Source of the DNA: Pseudobacter ginsenosidimutans
Lineage (GTDB): Bacteria > Bacteroidota > Bacteroidia > Chitinophagales > Chitinophagaceae
Assembly (NCBI RefSeq): GCF_007970185.1
Contig: NZ_CP042431.1
Span: 4,588,001-4,652,000 of the forward strand
Length of the DNA: 64,000 nucleotides
Reading direction: 5' to 3'
Position numbers and translations under genes: made by a program. Below, piece by piece: positions 46,523 to 55,046 of this stretch. Numbering within the stretch: the stretch's first letter is position 1; each line of letters opens with the position of its first letter. Below the pieces are notes generated by a model. That model had not been told where the DNA came from. It was given only the letters and a program-made list of their open reading frames with translations, and did no database searches.

Positions 46523-47995
46523 CTAAAAATGTACGATTACGGTGGCGGTTGCTTTACGTCCGCGTTTGATCTTCCAGGCAGGACCTTCCTTGATGAGGCG
46601 GAGCGCCTCTGCATTGGCTTCGGTTGTAGAGCCACTGGTGATAGTGAATTCGGATAATTCGCCCCTGCGGTTTACCGCAAAGGAAACCACCACGTCTTTA
46701 ACGGCCCTCGCAGAGTCCCTGCTGAGGCGATTGTTCTCACGCAGATAATTCTCGAAGCTCACCCATCCATTGACAGGTTCTGCATTCTGCAGCAGGATAT
46801 CTGTTTCTTTTATTTTCTTACTGATATTACTCCTTTGTTTTCCGCCGTAACCTGTTACCACCACATCGTTCAACATTTGGTCTGCCGGCTGCAATTGCAG
46901 GTTATTGGTGGCCAGTGGTGATTGATTCAGCTTGAACTGTTGCGTGTTGAATCCGATAGCGGCAACGGATACATTGAGTGCTGCTGTATCTATATTTCGT
47001 AGAGGAATATTGAAATAGCCTTCCCTGTCTGTGAAATAGGTCATATTCATGGCTGGATTCTGGAAGGTATTCACGTTGGCATTGGGGATGGGCCTTTGTG
47101 CATTATCGGTTACACGTCCCCGTATTATATTGTTGAGACGCTTATTCTCTGCTGCATTGGTTTGCAAAACCAGTCCCGGCGTATGCCCCTCCAATGCACC
47201 CACGATCTCCGTTCTCACTGGCCTGCCCACAGTATCTGAGAAATTGAATTGGGGTGGATTGTTTTCAGATTTAAGTACGATGTCTTTCTTCTCGAAACCA
47301 TCGGGTACTACCGTGGCAGGTACATTAGTGTCCAGCGGGATCTGTTTCGCATTAGCCCTGGGCTGAATGGCTATAGTATTGTATTGTGCTTTTTGACTGG
47401 CATTGTTTTGACTTCTCTGCAAATTCAAATTCTCACTGCGGGCCTGATCAGCATTTACTCTTGCATCAGCTGCAGATGGCTTTGTTTTTTCTGCAGCAGC
47501 ATTATCCCTGGTGCTGAAAGTAGATGGTAAGCCTTCGTTATCAGTTAAGGTTAAAGTTTCAGGTGCTGGTAGAGAATCGGCAGGCGGAACTTTGGCAGGT
47601 TGCACTTTTTCCTGGTGCTGCACAGCGGCTATTTCTTGTGTTGCCACTGCTTTGTCCTCGCGACTTAAATAACTGTTCCAGAGGAATACGCCTGCTGCAA
47701 TCACAACAACTGCGGCTGCAGCCATTTTCCACCATACCATGCCCCTGACCTTACCGGAAGCCGGTTGGATCTTTTCAGCAATGGCGGTTCTCAGCTCCTG
47801 CAGGTTTTGGTTCACCGGAGCTTCGCCATGGGATTGCATTGCCTGGTCCATTCCCTCGATGGCATCTGCCAGGAAAGGATCGTCCAGCGCTGCTTTTTCC
47901 ATGGCATGCATTTCGGATGCAGACATGTTGCCACTCAGATATCTTTGGATATCCGCTGCTGTGTAATGGGTGATATGTTGTGATTGATCATTCAT
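46523..47995 (-). CDS. Anti-sigma-like / carboxypeptidase-domain / TonB C-terminal fusion protein
   Basis: The 490-residue chain is modular. Residues 1-85 are cytoplasmic and resemble the anti-sigma end (YTAADIQRYLSGNMSASEMHAMEKAALDDPFLADAIEGM). One membrane helix follows (91-108, MAAAAVVVIAAGVFLWNSY). Then come a low-complexity linker, a carboxypeptidase-regulatory-like beta-sandwich with a SusC-style ending (about 290-400: IRGRVTDNAQRPIPNANVNTF ... NDVVVTGYG) and a TonB-C domain (about 405-490, VVVSFAVNRRGELSEFTITSGSTTEANAEALRLIKEGPAWK). It is 16 bp downstream of the ECF sigma gene. It probably inhibits that sigma factor and responds to envelope contacts through its TonB-like end. Confidence 0.8.
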   Translation of the reverse strand: MNDQSQHITHYTAADIQRYLSGNMSASEMHAMEKAALDDPFLADAIEGMDQAMQSHGEAPVNQNLQELRTAIAEKIQPASGKVRGMVWWKMAAAAVVVIAAGVFLWNSYLSREDKAVATQEIAAVQHQEKVQPAKVPPADSLPAPETLTLTDNEGLPSTFSTRDNAAAEKTKPSAADARVNADQARSENLNLQRSQNNASQKAQYNTIAIQPRANAKQIPLDTNVPATVVPDGFEKKDIVLKSENNPPQFNFSDTVGRPVRTEIVGALEGHTPGLVLQTNAAENKRLNNIIRGRVTDNAQRPIPNANVNTFQNPAMNMTYFTDREGYFNIPLRNIDTAALNVSVAAIGFNTQQFKLNQSPLATNNLQLQPADQMLNDVVVTGYGGKQRSNISKKIKETDILLQNAEPVNGWVSFENYLRENNRLSRDSARAVKDVVVSFAVNRRGELSEFTITSGSTTEANAEALRLIKEGPAWKIKRGRKATATVIVHF

Positions 47996-48011
47996 GGTGG
48001 TGAATGCTCAG

Positions 48012-48602
48012 TTATATTTCTTTTGTTTCGATAGCTGCCTGTTTATCCATACAGATCTTAAGGTTCCTTCTTCCATTCTGGATATAGCTTCTTACCTTAT
48101 TCCATTCGATCCCTGTTTCAGACGCTATTTCTTTATAACATTTGTTCTGTAAATAGAATAATTCCACTGTTGTTTTCTGCTCATCGGGCAATGTTTGCAA
48201 ACAATGTTCCAGTCTCGTCAGGTTCTCCTCTTTCTGCATCATGCCATTCAGATGCGTTTCTGCTTCCGATTGCATAATCTCGGCATTGAATTCAGAGGTG
48301 CGGAAATTGCGCGGAGAGCGGAGTTGCATCAGGCAGTGGTTCCTGGCCAGTGTATGCAACCAACTTTTAACATTTTCTACCTGGTGCTGCTTTAGTTTTT
48401 TGGTGAGCTCTTCAAAGAGTTGCATCACGGCATCTTTGGCGCTTTCGGGGTCTTTGAGATATTTCAGGCATACGCCATACATCAGGTCCATATACCGCTG
48501 GAACAGAGCGCCTAACACTTGCATGTCGCCCGTTTCACGATAACTGTCGGCCAGTTCTTTGTCTGTCCGCTCAGGGTGTTGTATGTTCTTCAGGAAGCCC
48601 AC
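48012..48602 (-). CDS. ECF RNA polymerase sigma factor, probable GTG start
   Basis: No ATG lies near the N-terminus. GTG 48602 (196 residues, starting VGFLKNIQHPERTDKELADSY) is preferred: a -7-like element ends 6 bp upstream, so the mRNA would start at the GTG itself. Longer in-frame readings back to TTG 48689 run through that promoter. Region 2 (LGALFQRYMDLMYGVCLKYLKDPESAKDAVMQLFEELTKKL) and region 4 (LQTLPDEQKTTVELFYLQNKCYKEIASETGIEWNKVRSYIQNGRRNLKI) are clear. It is co-transcribed with the anti-sigma/TonB fusion; together they would control envelope functions. Confidence 0.88.
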   Translation of the reverse strand: MGFLKNIQHPERTDKELADSYRETGDMQVLGALFQRYMDLMYGVCLKYLKDPESAKDAVMQLFEELTKKLKQHQVENVKSWLHTLARNHCLMQLRSPRNFRTSEFNAEIMQSEAETHLNGMMQKEENLTRLEHCLQTLPDEQKTTVELFYLQNKCYKEIASETGIEWNKVRSYIQNGRRNLKICMDKQAAIETKEI

Positions 48603-48608
48603 GAAAGA

Positions 48609-48637
48609 TAAAATTAGCAAAAGATCGGTTAAGCAAA
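48609..48637 (-). promoter_or_regulatory. Putative leaderless promoter of the ECF sigma gene
   Basis: On the minus strand TTTG (48637-48634), a 17-bp spacer, then TAATTTTA (48616-48609), 7 of 8 to TAnnTTTG. The expected transcription start falls at or next to the GTG codon at 48602. Confidence 0.45.
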
Positions 48638-48689
48638 GAATTTGAAGGCGTACCGGTTGCTCGCCTGGCGAGCGACTGTACCCCGCCAA

Positions 48690-49418
48690 TCATAAAGTTC
48701 CGCCTTCCGGCCAGTTGCTCCAGTGTGTATTGGTTGTTTGAGTGGGTTTGAATATTTTTTTGTCGCCGGTTTCCAGCGCATCGGCCAGCATGATGAAGGT
48801 CTCGTTCTTTCCGGGTTTCTCTTCATTGGCGAGGTCAGGATGGTTCCAGTCGTCCAGCCGGATGAACAGGGGCAGCCCTGCAGGGATGCGCTGTTTGATA
48901 TCTTCTTCGGTGGCGAGGAACTGGTTCCGGTGTTCAGGAAGCAGTCCGCGCATCATTTCCCAGATCATGATCTTTCCGGGATCTTCCAGGTGAATGCCTT
49001 TGGCCTCATAAAATGCGGGATCATGGGAAAGCGTAATGGCATTCCCGCGGACCAGGATGGTATTGATGGAAGGATCGAGGTAGCTTTCAGTTTCCCGGTC
49101 GAATGTGTTGCCCTCCGGACTATCGGCCGTCAGGCTGAGGAAATTGGCATTATCCAGCCCTGGCTTATGTTTCAGGTCGTTGCCGAAAATATAAAGACAG
49201 TTCTCGATACCATTGTGGCCACCGCCGCGGTAGTTGAACCCGATCACTTCAATCACGATCCTCCAGTGGCTTTCATTGCGATAAGCGGAGAGCCTGGCCG
49301 TTACCGGATAGAGGTAGCCATTGTCCAGCATGGGAAAGGAGAACTGTCTGGCGGCACTGTCCAGTTGTTCCAGGATCTCTTTAGCTGTAAATGCTTCTTT
49401 ATGTTTTTTGGGCGCCAT
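48690..49418 (-). CDS. Conserved-looking protein of unknown function, 242 residues
   Basis: A cytoplasmic protein without signal or membrane segment. The N-terminal block FTAKEILEQLDSAARQFSFPMLDNGYLYPVTARLSAYRNESHWRIVIEVIGFNYRGGGHNGIENCLYIFG is compact and reads like a small alpha/beta domain; a similar protein (DUF7003-like, from memory) is annotated in other Bacteroidota. The C-terminal region (MMRGLLPEHRNQFLATEEDIKQRIPAGLPLFIRLDDWNHPDL) resembles proteins with ankyrin-associated or immunity-like partners. It lies 50 bp downstream of the metal-efflux pump gene and may be read through from it, but shows no metal-binding motif. Confidence 0.6.
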   Translation of the reverse strand: MAPKKHKEAFTAKEILEQLDSAARQFSFPMLDNGYLYPVTARLSAYRNESHWRIVIEVIGFNYRGGGHNGIENCLYIFGNDLKHKPGLDNANFLSLTADSPEGNTFDRETESYLDPSINTILVRGNAITLSHDPAFYEAKGIHLEDPGKIMIWEMMRGLLPEHRNQFLATEEDIKQRIPAGLPLFIRLDDWNHPDLANEEKPGKNETFIMLADALETGDKKIFKPTQTTNTHWSNWPEGGTL

Positions 49419-49468
49419 AACCGGGAGATTTCATATGCAATGTACCGATTAGCGATTATTCTCCCACG

Positions 49469-52400
49469 TTATGATTCCGGTTTTATTGTTCTCTTATAGG
49501 CCCAGTACACCACAATGGGGAACACAAAGAGCTTGAAAATGGTATCGGTGACCAGTCCGCCGATCACCACACGGGCCAGCGGTCTTGCGGTTTCCGACCC
49601 GATGCCTGTGCTGATGGCCGCAGGCAGGAGGCCGATGGCCGCCATCAGGGCTGTCATCAATACCGGCCGGATCCTGGATTCCACGCCCTCCCGGATGGCA
49701 TGTATAAGTCCTTGTTCTGTAGCCACTTTCATCGATCTCATATTGCTTTTGAAGGTGGAAAGGAGGATCACCCCATTCTGGATACAGATGCCGAAAAGGG
49801 CAATGAAACCAATACCGGCCGAAATGCTGAAATTGATATCCGTCACCAGCATGGAGAAGATGCCGCCTACAATTGCGAACAATACCGTATGCAATACCAG
49901 CAGAGAATCCCTGATATTCCCGAACAAAATGAAAAGGATAAAAAAGATGATCAGCAAACTGATGGGCACCACGGTGGTCAGCCTTTGTGTGGCGCGTTGC
50001 TGGTTCTCGAAATCGCCAGACCATTGCAGCGAATAACCATCGGGGATAGTAATGTCCGCCGCAACTTTCTGCTGTGCTTCCGTGATGGTGCTTCCCATGT
50101 CGCGGCCACGTACTGAGAATTTGATGGCGCCATAACGGGTATGATCATCCCTGTAGATGATGCTGGGGCCGGTGATGCGTTTGATATCTGCGATCTCCTT
50201 GATGGGGATCTTGGTGCCGCGGATCGAAGGCACCAGCAGGTTGCTGATCTCCTGCTCGTGTTGCCGGAAATCTTCCGGATAACGGATACGAAGGTCAAAG
50301 ATCTTTTCACCTTCATAGATACTGGTGGCGGCCTTACCGCCAATGGCCATCTCTATAACGGCATTGGCATTGTCTGTGGTGATACCATAGAGCGCCATCT
50401 TCTGCTGGTTGAGATTGATCTGCAATTCAGGCTGGCCAAGGTTCCGGAGGATCGCCAGGTCTTCAATACCTTTTACTGTTTTCAGCACATTGAATATAGA
50501 ATCTTCTGTTCTTTCGATCACCTTGTAATCATTGCCATACATTTTCACTACCAGTGATCCTTTCACTCCGGAAACGGCTTCCTCCACATTGTCCATGATA
50601 GGCTGGGAGAAATTGAGACTGATACCAGGGATCACTTCCAGCTGACGGTTCATTGCTTCGATCAGCTGCCCGCGGCTCAGTTTCGATTTCCATTCTTTCT
50701 CAGGAAAAATATCGATATGGCATTCCACATTGTAGAAACCTGTGGCATCAGTGCCGTCGTTCGGACGACCGGTTTGCGACATCACCTGTTTTACTTCCGG
50801 GAAGCCGAGAAATATTTTGCGCATTTCATTTGCCACGCGTACGGATTGGTCCAGCGATGCGGAGAGCGGGCCGGTGGCGCGCACATAGATGGAGCCTTCA
50901 TTCAGCTGTGGCAGGAACTCTGTGCCAACAAAGCGGAAACTGAAAAATCCGCCGATCAGTATGATGATGGCAATGGTGAAGCTCATCATCTTTTTACCAA
51001 AAGAAAGCCGGAACAACCGCATCACATTCCGTTGCACCCAGTTGAGGAAGAAATTGTTTTTCTCTTTTACATTTTTCTTTAGCAATACACCTGATAATAC
51101 CGGCACCAGCGTAAAGGTGAGTATCAGCGCACCGAGCAATGCAAAGCCAAGTGTCCAGGCTAGAGGAGAGAACATTTTGCCTTCCACTTTTTCAAAAGTG
51201 AAAATCGGTAATAAGCCTGCAATGATGATGAGTTTTGCAAAGAAGATGCTCTTGCCGCTTTCCATGCATGCTTTGCGGATCAATCCGAGTTTGCTTTGTG
51301 CATTGAACCGCTGCATGCCCACCGCATGCGCGCGCTTATCCAGCATCACGAAGATCCCTTCCACTATCACTACGGCGCCATCGATGATGATCCCGAAATC
51401 AACTGCTCCCATGCTCAGGAGGTTGGCCGACATCCCCTTCAGTTTCAAACACACAAAAGCAAAGAGCAGTGATAACGGGATAACTACAGAAACGATCAAT
51501 GTGGTGCGCCAGTCGGCCATGAAAATGAACACCACTACGGTCACCAGGATGATGCCTTCCATCATATTGTGCAGCACAGTACCGGTGGCAAAGTCCACCA
51601 GGTTCTGCCTGTTGTAGAATGGTTTGATCTGCACATCAGCCGGCAATACCTTGTTATTGAGATAGTCTATTTTTTCCTGAAGGGCGGCAATCACTTCGGT
51701 GGCATTCTCACCCTTGCGCATCACCACAATGCCCTGCACCACATCCGGGTCCCGGTCCCGGCCCACCTGTCCGAGCCTCGGCAGCGCAGCAATGCTCACA
51801 TCGGCGATATGGCTCACCAGTACAGGCGTTCCGTTGATATTGTCAACGATGATATTCCTGATCTCATCCACATCATTGAGGATACCGATACCGCGCACCA
51901 CATATGCCTGTCCGTTTTCCACGATGATATCTCCACCCACATTGATATTGCTCCTGCTCACGGCCTCATAGAGCTCCAGCGGCGTGATGCCATATTGCGC
52001 GGCTTTGCCGGGATCCACTGTGATCTCGTACGTTTTCACTTCGCCACCGAAACTAACGATATCGGCTACACCGGGAACGGCCAGGATATTCTTTTCGATG
52101 GTCCAGTCCTGGATGGTTTTGAGATCGCGTACGGAATGTGTATTGCTTTCAAGCGTATAGCGATAGATCTCTCCTGTAGGACCATAGGGCGGCTGTATAT
52201 CCGGCTCGATGCCTTCCGGAAGTTTGGCCTTGCCGATATTGTTGTTCACCTGCACGCGCGCAAATGCATCGTCCACCTTATCTTCAAAGATGATCTTTAC
52301 CACAGAAAGACCGAACAGGGAAGAAGACCTGATAGCAGTTTTCTTCTGCGCGGTATTCATGGAGATCTCGATGGGCCTCGTCACAAATCTTTCCACTTCC

Positions 52401-52585
52401 TCCGCACTGCGTCCGGGCCATTGGGTAATGATGGTAACACTGGTATTGGTCACATCCGGAAAGGCCTCAATGCCGATGCTCCTGAAGCTCAGGTATCCTG
52501 CAATGGCCAGCAATCCTGTGGCGAAGAAGATGAAGAATTTATTCTTGAGAGAGAAACTGACAACTCTCCTGATCAATTTATTCAT
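49469..52585 (-). CDS. Heavy-metal efflux RND pump, CzcA/CusA type
   Basis: A proton-driven pump of 1038 residues. The N-terminus (SLKNKFFIFFATGLLAIAGYLSFRSIGIEAFPDVTN) and the TM4 block GAVDFGIIIDGAVVIVEG are those of the HME class, in contrast to the paired Asp of the drug pump at 3772. ATVIAEVI-like porter segments and a C-terminal RPVLMTALMAAIGLLPAAISTGIGSETARPLARVVIGGL are present. It exports divalent cations or monovalent copper/silver; which metal cannot be decided from sequence. It is the last pump gene of the minus-strand set RR-HK-outer channel-adaptor-pump, 16 bp after the adaptor stop. Confidence 0.93.
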   Translation of the reverse strand: MNKLIRRVVSFSLKNKFFIFFATGLLAIAGYLSFRSIGIEAFPDVTNTSVTIITQWPGRSAEEVERFVTRPIEISMNTAQKKTAIRSSSLFGLSVVKIIFEDKVDDAFARVQVNNNIGKAKLPEGIEPDIQPPYGPTGEIYRYTLESNTHSVRDLKTIQDWTIEKNILAVPGVADIVSFGGEVKTYEITVDPGKAAQYGITPLELYEAVSRSNINVGGDIIVENGQAYVVRGIGILNDVDEIRNIIVDNINGTPVLVSHIADVSIAALPRLGQVGRDRDPDVVQGIVVMRKGENATEVIAALQEKIDYLNNKVLPADVQIKPFYNRQNLVDFATGTVLHNMMEGIILVTVVVFIFMADWRTTLIVSVVIPLSLLFAFVCLKLKGMSANLLSMGAVDFGIIIDGAVVIVEGIFVMLDKRAHAVGMQRFNAQSKLGLIRKACMESGKSIFFAKLIIIAGLLPIFTFEKVEGKMFSPLAWTLGFALLGALILTFTLVPVLSGVLLKKNVKEKNNFFLNWVQRNVMRLFRLSFGKKMMSFTIAIIILIGGFFSFRFVGTEFLPQLNEGSIYVRATGPLSASLDQSVRVANEMRKIFLGFPEVKQVMSQTGRPNDGTDATGFYNVECHIDIFPEKEWKSKLSRGQLIEAMNRQLEVIPGISLNFSQPIMDNVEEAVSGVKGSLVVKMYGNDYKVIERTEDSIFNVLKTVKGIEDLAILRNLGQPELQINLNQQKMALYGITTDNANAVIEMAIGGKAATSIYEGEKIFDLRIRYPEDFRQHEQEISNLLVPSIRGTKIPIKEIADIKRITGPSIIYRDDHTRYGAIKFSVRGRDMGSTITEAQQKVAADITIPDGYSLQWSGDFENQQRATQRLTTVVPISLLIIFFILFILFGNIRDSLLVLHTVLFAIVGGIFSMLVTDINFSISAGIGFIALFGICIQNGVILLSTFKSNMRSMKVATEQGLIHAIREGVESRIRPVLMTALMAAIGLLPAAISTGIGSETARPLARVVIGGLVTDTIFKLFVFPIVVYWAYKRTIKPES

Positions 52586-52601
52586 GGAACGGCATTAAGG
52601 G

Positions 52602-53687
52602 TTATTGTTTGAGCGCTTCGTAGAAATAGAGCTGACGGCCAGAGATCACCACATCATTTTCATGGAGCCCTTCGCTGATATAAGCGCGGCCGCTCATCTT
52701 TTCAGCCACTTCCACAGGTTGGATGCGGGCGGTATTGCCTTCGCGTACCACCACGTAGTAGCGGTTATTGTCGAAAATGAGCGAGCGAACGGGAATGCTT
52801 ACACGACTATGTTGCTGCACCACTTTAACTTTGGCGGATACAAACATTTCCGGTTTGAGCAGCAGGTCGGGATTATGGATATTGATACGGGCGCGCATGG
52901 TCTTTGTTTCAGGATCCAGCACCTGGTAGATCTTTTCGATATCGCCCCTGAACACTTTGCCGGGATAGGAGAGGGACGTAAGGTGAACGCTATCACCCTG
53001 ATGGATATACGAAATGTCAGATTCAAAGATGTTCACCATCGCCCACACATTGCTGATATCCGCGATCACGAATACGGGATCACTGTTATCCGGCCTGAGA
53101 TGCGAGTGTTCTGTAACTCTCTTTTCGATCACGAAACCATTGATGGGCGTGGTGATCCGGTAGCCGGCTTCGCGGTCGCCTCCATTGATCTGTAATACCT
53201 GCTCTGCCTTGTGTACTTCACTACTTGCGCGCTTGTATTCACTTTTCGCTTCTTCCACATCTTTTTCGGAAGCCAGACCGGAACTGAAAAGATCCTGTTT
53301 CAGTGAAAGGTCCCTTCTTGCATTGGCAAGCGATGCCTCCGCGGAAGCGAGCTCATTGCTGAAAGCCGCCATCTCGCTGCTGACCAGCTCGGCCAGTGTT
53401 TGTCCGGCTTTCACATACCATCCGGAATGCACATTCACCTTGCGCACGATACCACTCACCATCGGGTAGATCCTGATCTGGCTGTCTTCATCCGGAACAA
53501 TTTTTCCGCTCACGAGTATTTCATCCTTTACAGCATTGGTGCTGGCAGTATCAGTGATCACTTTGCCAAGCAGTTCTTCCATTTCTTTGGCGGGATCGCT
53601 GGCCGGCGCCGGATCTGGCTTTTGTTTGCAGGCAACCATCATAACGGTGATCAGGCAAAGGCCGGTTATAAATTGTTTATTGAGCAT
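52602..53687 (-). CDS. Heavy-metal efflux adaptor lipoprotein, CzcB/CusB type
   Basis: The 361-residue product is a lipoprotein: signal LCLITVMMVAC with Cys20, then a polar linker KQKPDPAPASDP. Lipoyl halves (IVRKVNVHSGWYVKAGQTLAELVS and GYRITTPINGFVIEKRV) flank a long alpha-hairpin (about residues 110-165), followed by beta-barrel and membrane-proximal domains (KPEMFVSAKVKVVQQHSRVSIPVRSLIF). It links the CzcA-type pump to the outer channel. It begins 9 bp after the channel gene stop. Confidence 0.9.
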   Translation of the reverse strand: MLNKQFITGLCLITVMMVACKQKPDPAPASDPAKEMEELLGKVITDTASTNAVKDEILVSGKIVPDEDSQIRIYPMVSGIVRKVNVHSGWYVKAGQTLAELVSSEMAAFSNELASAEASLANARRDLSLKQDLFSSGLASEKDVEEAKSEYKRASSEVHKAEQVLQINGGDREAGYRITTPINGFVIEKRVTEHSHLRPDNSDPVFVIADISNVWAMVNIFESDISYIHQGDSVHLTSLSYPGKVFRGDIEKIYQVLDPETKTMRARINIHNPDLLLKPEMFVSAKVKVVQQHSRVSIPVRSLIFDNNRYYVVVREGNTARIQPVEVAEKMSGRAYISEGLHENDVVISGRQLYFYEALKQ

Positions 53688-53696
53688 GGAAAAGTT

Positions 53697-54971
53697 TTAA
53701 AGGTGAATGAGCTGTGTGCCGCTGACGAAATTGATCTGTTCCAGCGCGCGGTAGCGGTTGTAACGGATCTGATGTAAAGAGATGATGGTCTCCTTGTAGG
53801 AGTCATAGAAGTCGATGAACTCGAGCAGGCTGATATTCCTTCTCACGAAATTCTTTTGAACTTCTTCGATGAGGTGATGGAACTGATCATCAAATTCCTG
53901 GTCGATTCCTTCATAGAGCGCTTCAGCATTGAGGGCATCGGTATAGCGCTGCATCACTTCGTGAGCGAGCTGGTCTTCGGCATGCTGCAACTGTGTTTTG
54001 CTTTGCAGGATGCGGCTTTCAGCCTGCCTGATATTTCCCTGGTTGCGATTGAAGAGGGGAAGTGGCATGGCTACTTTAACGCCGGTATAGTCGCGGATAT
54101 AACTGCCTTGTCTATCGTATGTGATGCCAACAGTGAGGTCAGGCACAGCCAGCGCTTTCTGTAATTTCCTGTTGAGCTCCTGGCTATTTACATTCTCTTT
54201 CGCAGCCAGCAGGTCCTGCCGGTGTGTACGCGCTGAATCCAGCAATTGCTGCACGTTCAGTTCCTGTAAGGGATGAAAGGAGAAAGATGGTTCTGTCCAG
54301 ACAGGTGTAACCGGTATTGCAGGATCGATGCGTGTGAGCATTTTCAGTTCGGTGCTGACTGCATTCACTTCCTGTTGCAATTCTTTTTTGGTTGCCTTCA
54401 AAGTGTAAAGCAGGCTCTGGATTCGAAGTAATTCTTTTTGTGCAATATTCCCTTTTGCCAGTTGTTCCTTGAAGCCGGTTACAATACGATTGAGGGATGC
54501 GATCTGCGCATCATACAATCCCAGTGATCTTTGCAGGAATGAAAGATGATAAAAATTATCGCGCAATGTGAAAGTGAGGGTGCGCACGAGATCATAGAAT
54601 TCATGCTCGCTGAGTTTCACCTGGCTTTGCGCCAGGAGTACGGCTTTATTGCGTTTGCCTGCGAGGATGATCACCTGGGATAGCTCGGCTGTATTCTGGC
54701 CGTGGTATCCGGGTTCCAGCCATCTTTTGTTTTCGGGATCGTACAGAACATTCTCGAAGCTGAGTTCGGGGTTGTGGTAGAGGCCGGAGGTGATCACCTC
54801 GGTTTTGGCAATGTCGATATTGTATTTGGCTGCCAGCAGGCTGAGATTGCTGTGGATGAACCTTTGTTCAGCCTCGTGCAGGGTGAGGTGCAGGGTATCC
54901 GGCGCCTGTGCATGCACGGTAGCGTTGCAGGTGATCAGTACTGTTAGAATGAGGTATAGTTGTTTCTTCAT
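53697..54971 (-). CDS. TolC-family outer-membrane channel, CzcC-like
   Basis: The 424-residue product has a signal peptide (YLILTVLITCNATVHAQ) and two OEP repeats: LHLTLHEAEQRFIHSNLSLLAAKYNIDIAKTEVITSGLYHNPELSFENV is a CzcC-type N-terminus, and GVKVAMPLPLFNRNQGNIRQAESRILQS starts the second half. It is the outer-membrane exit of the metal pump. It lies 75 bp downstream of the sensor kinase gene, in the same orientation, so regulator and pump genes probably form one operon. Confidence 0.9.
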   Translation of the reverse strand: MKKQLYLILTVLITCNATVHAQAPDTLHLTLHEAEQRFIHSNLSLLAAKYNIDIAKTEVITSGLYHNPELSFENVLYDPENKRWLEPGYHGQNTAELSQVIILAGKRNKAVLLAQSQVKLSEHEFYDLVRTLTFTLRDNFYHLSFLQRSLGLYDAQIASLNRIVTGFKEQLAKGNIAQKELLRIQSLLYTLKATKKELQQEVNAVSTELKMLTRIDPAIPVTPVWTEPSFSFHPLQELNVQQLLDSARTHRQDLLAAKENVNSQELNRKLQKALAVPDLTVGITYDRQGSYIRDYTGVKVAMPLPLFNRNQGNIRQAESRILQSKTQLQHAEDQLAHEVMQRYTDALNAEALYEGIDQEFDDQFHHLIEEVQKNFVRRNISLLEFIDFYDSYKETIISLHQIRYNRYRALEQINFVSGTQLIHL

Positions 54972-55046
54972 TTGCTTGCCTGGTATTCAGGCTGCAAAAT
55001 TTGAAAACGATCATTAGACGGTCCTTACGCGATTATTAGAACAAGA

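Noticed and set aside
48659-48673. GC-rich palindrome GCTCGCC-T-GGCGAGC as a terminator of the gene at 48690
   Set aside because: No T-tract follows on either strand and the loop would be too tight; it may be a protein-binding site, but nothing supports that.
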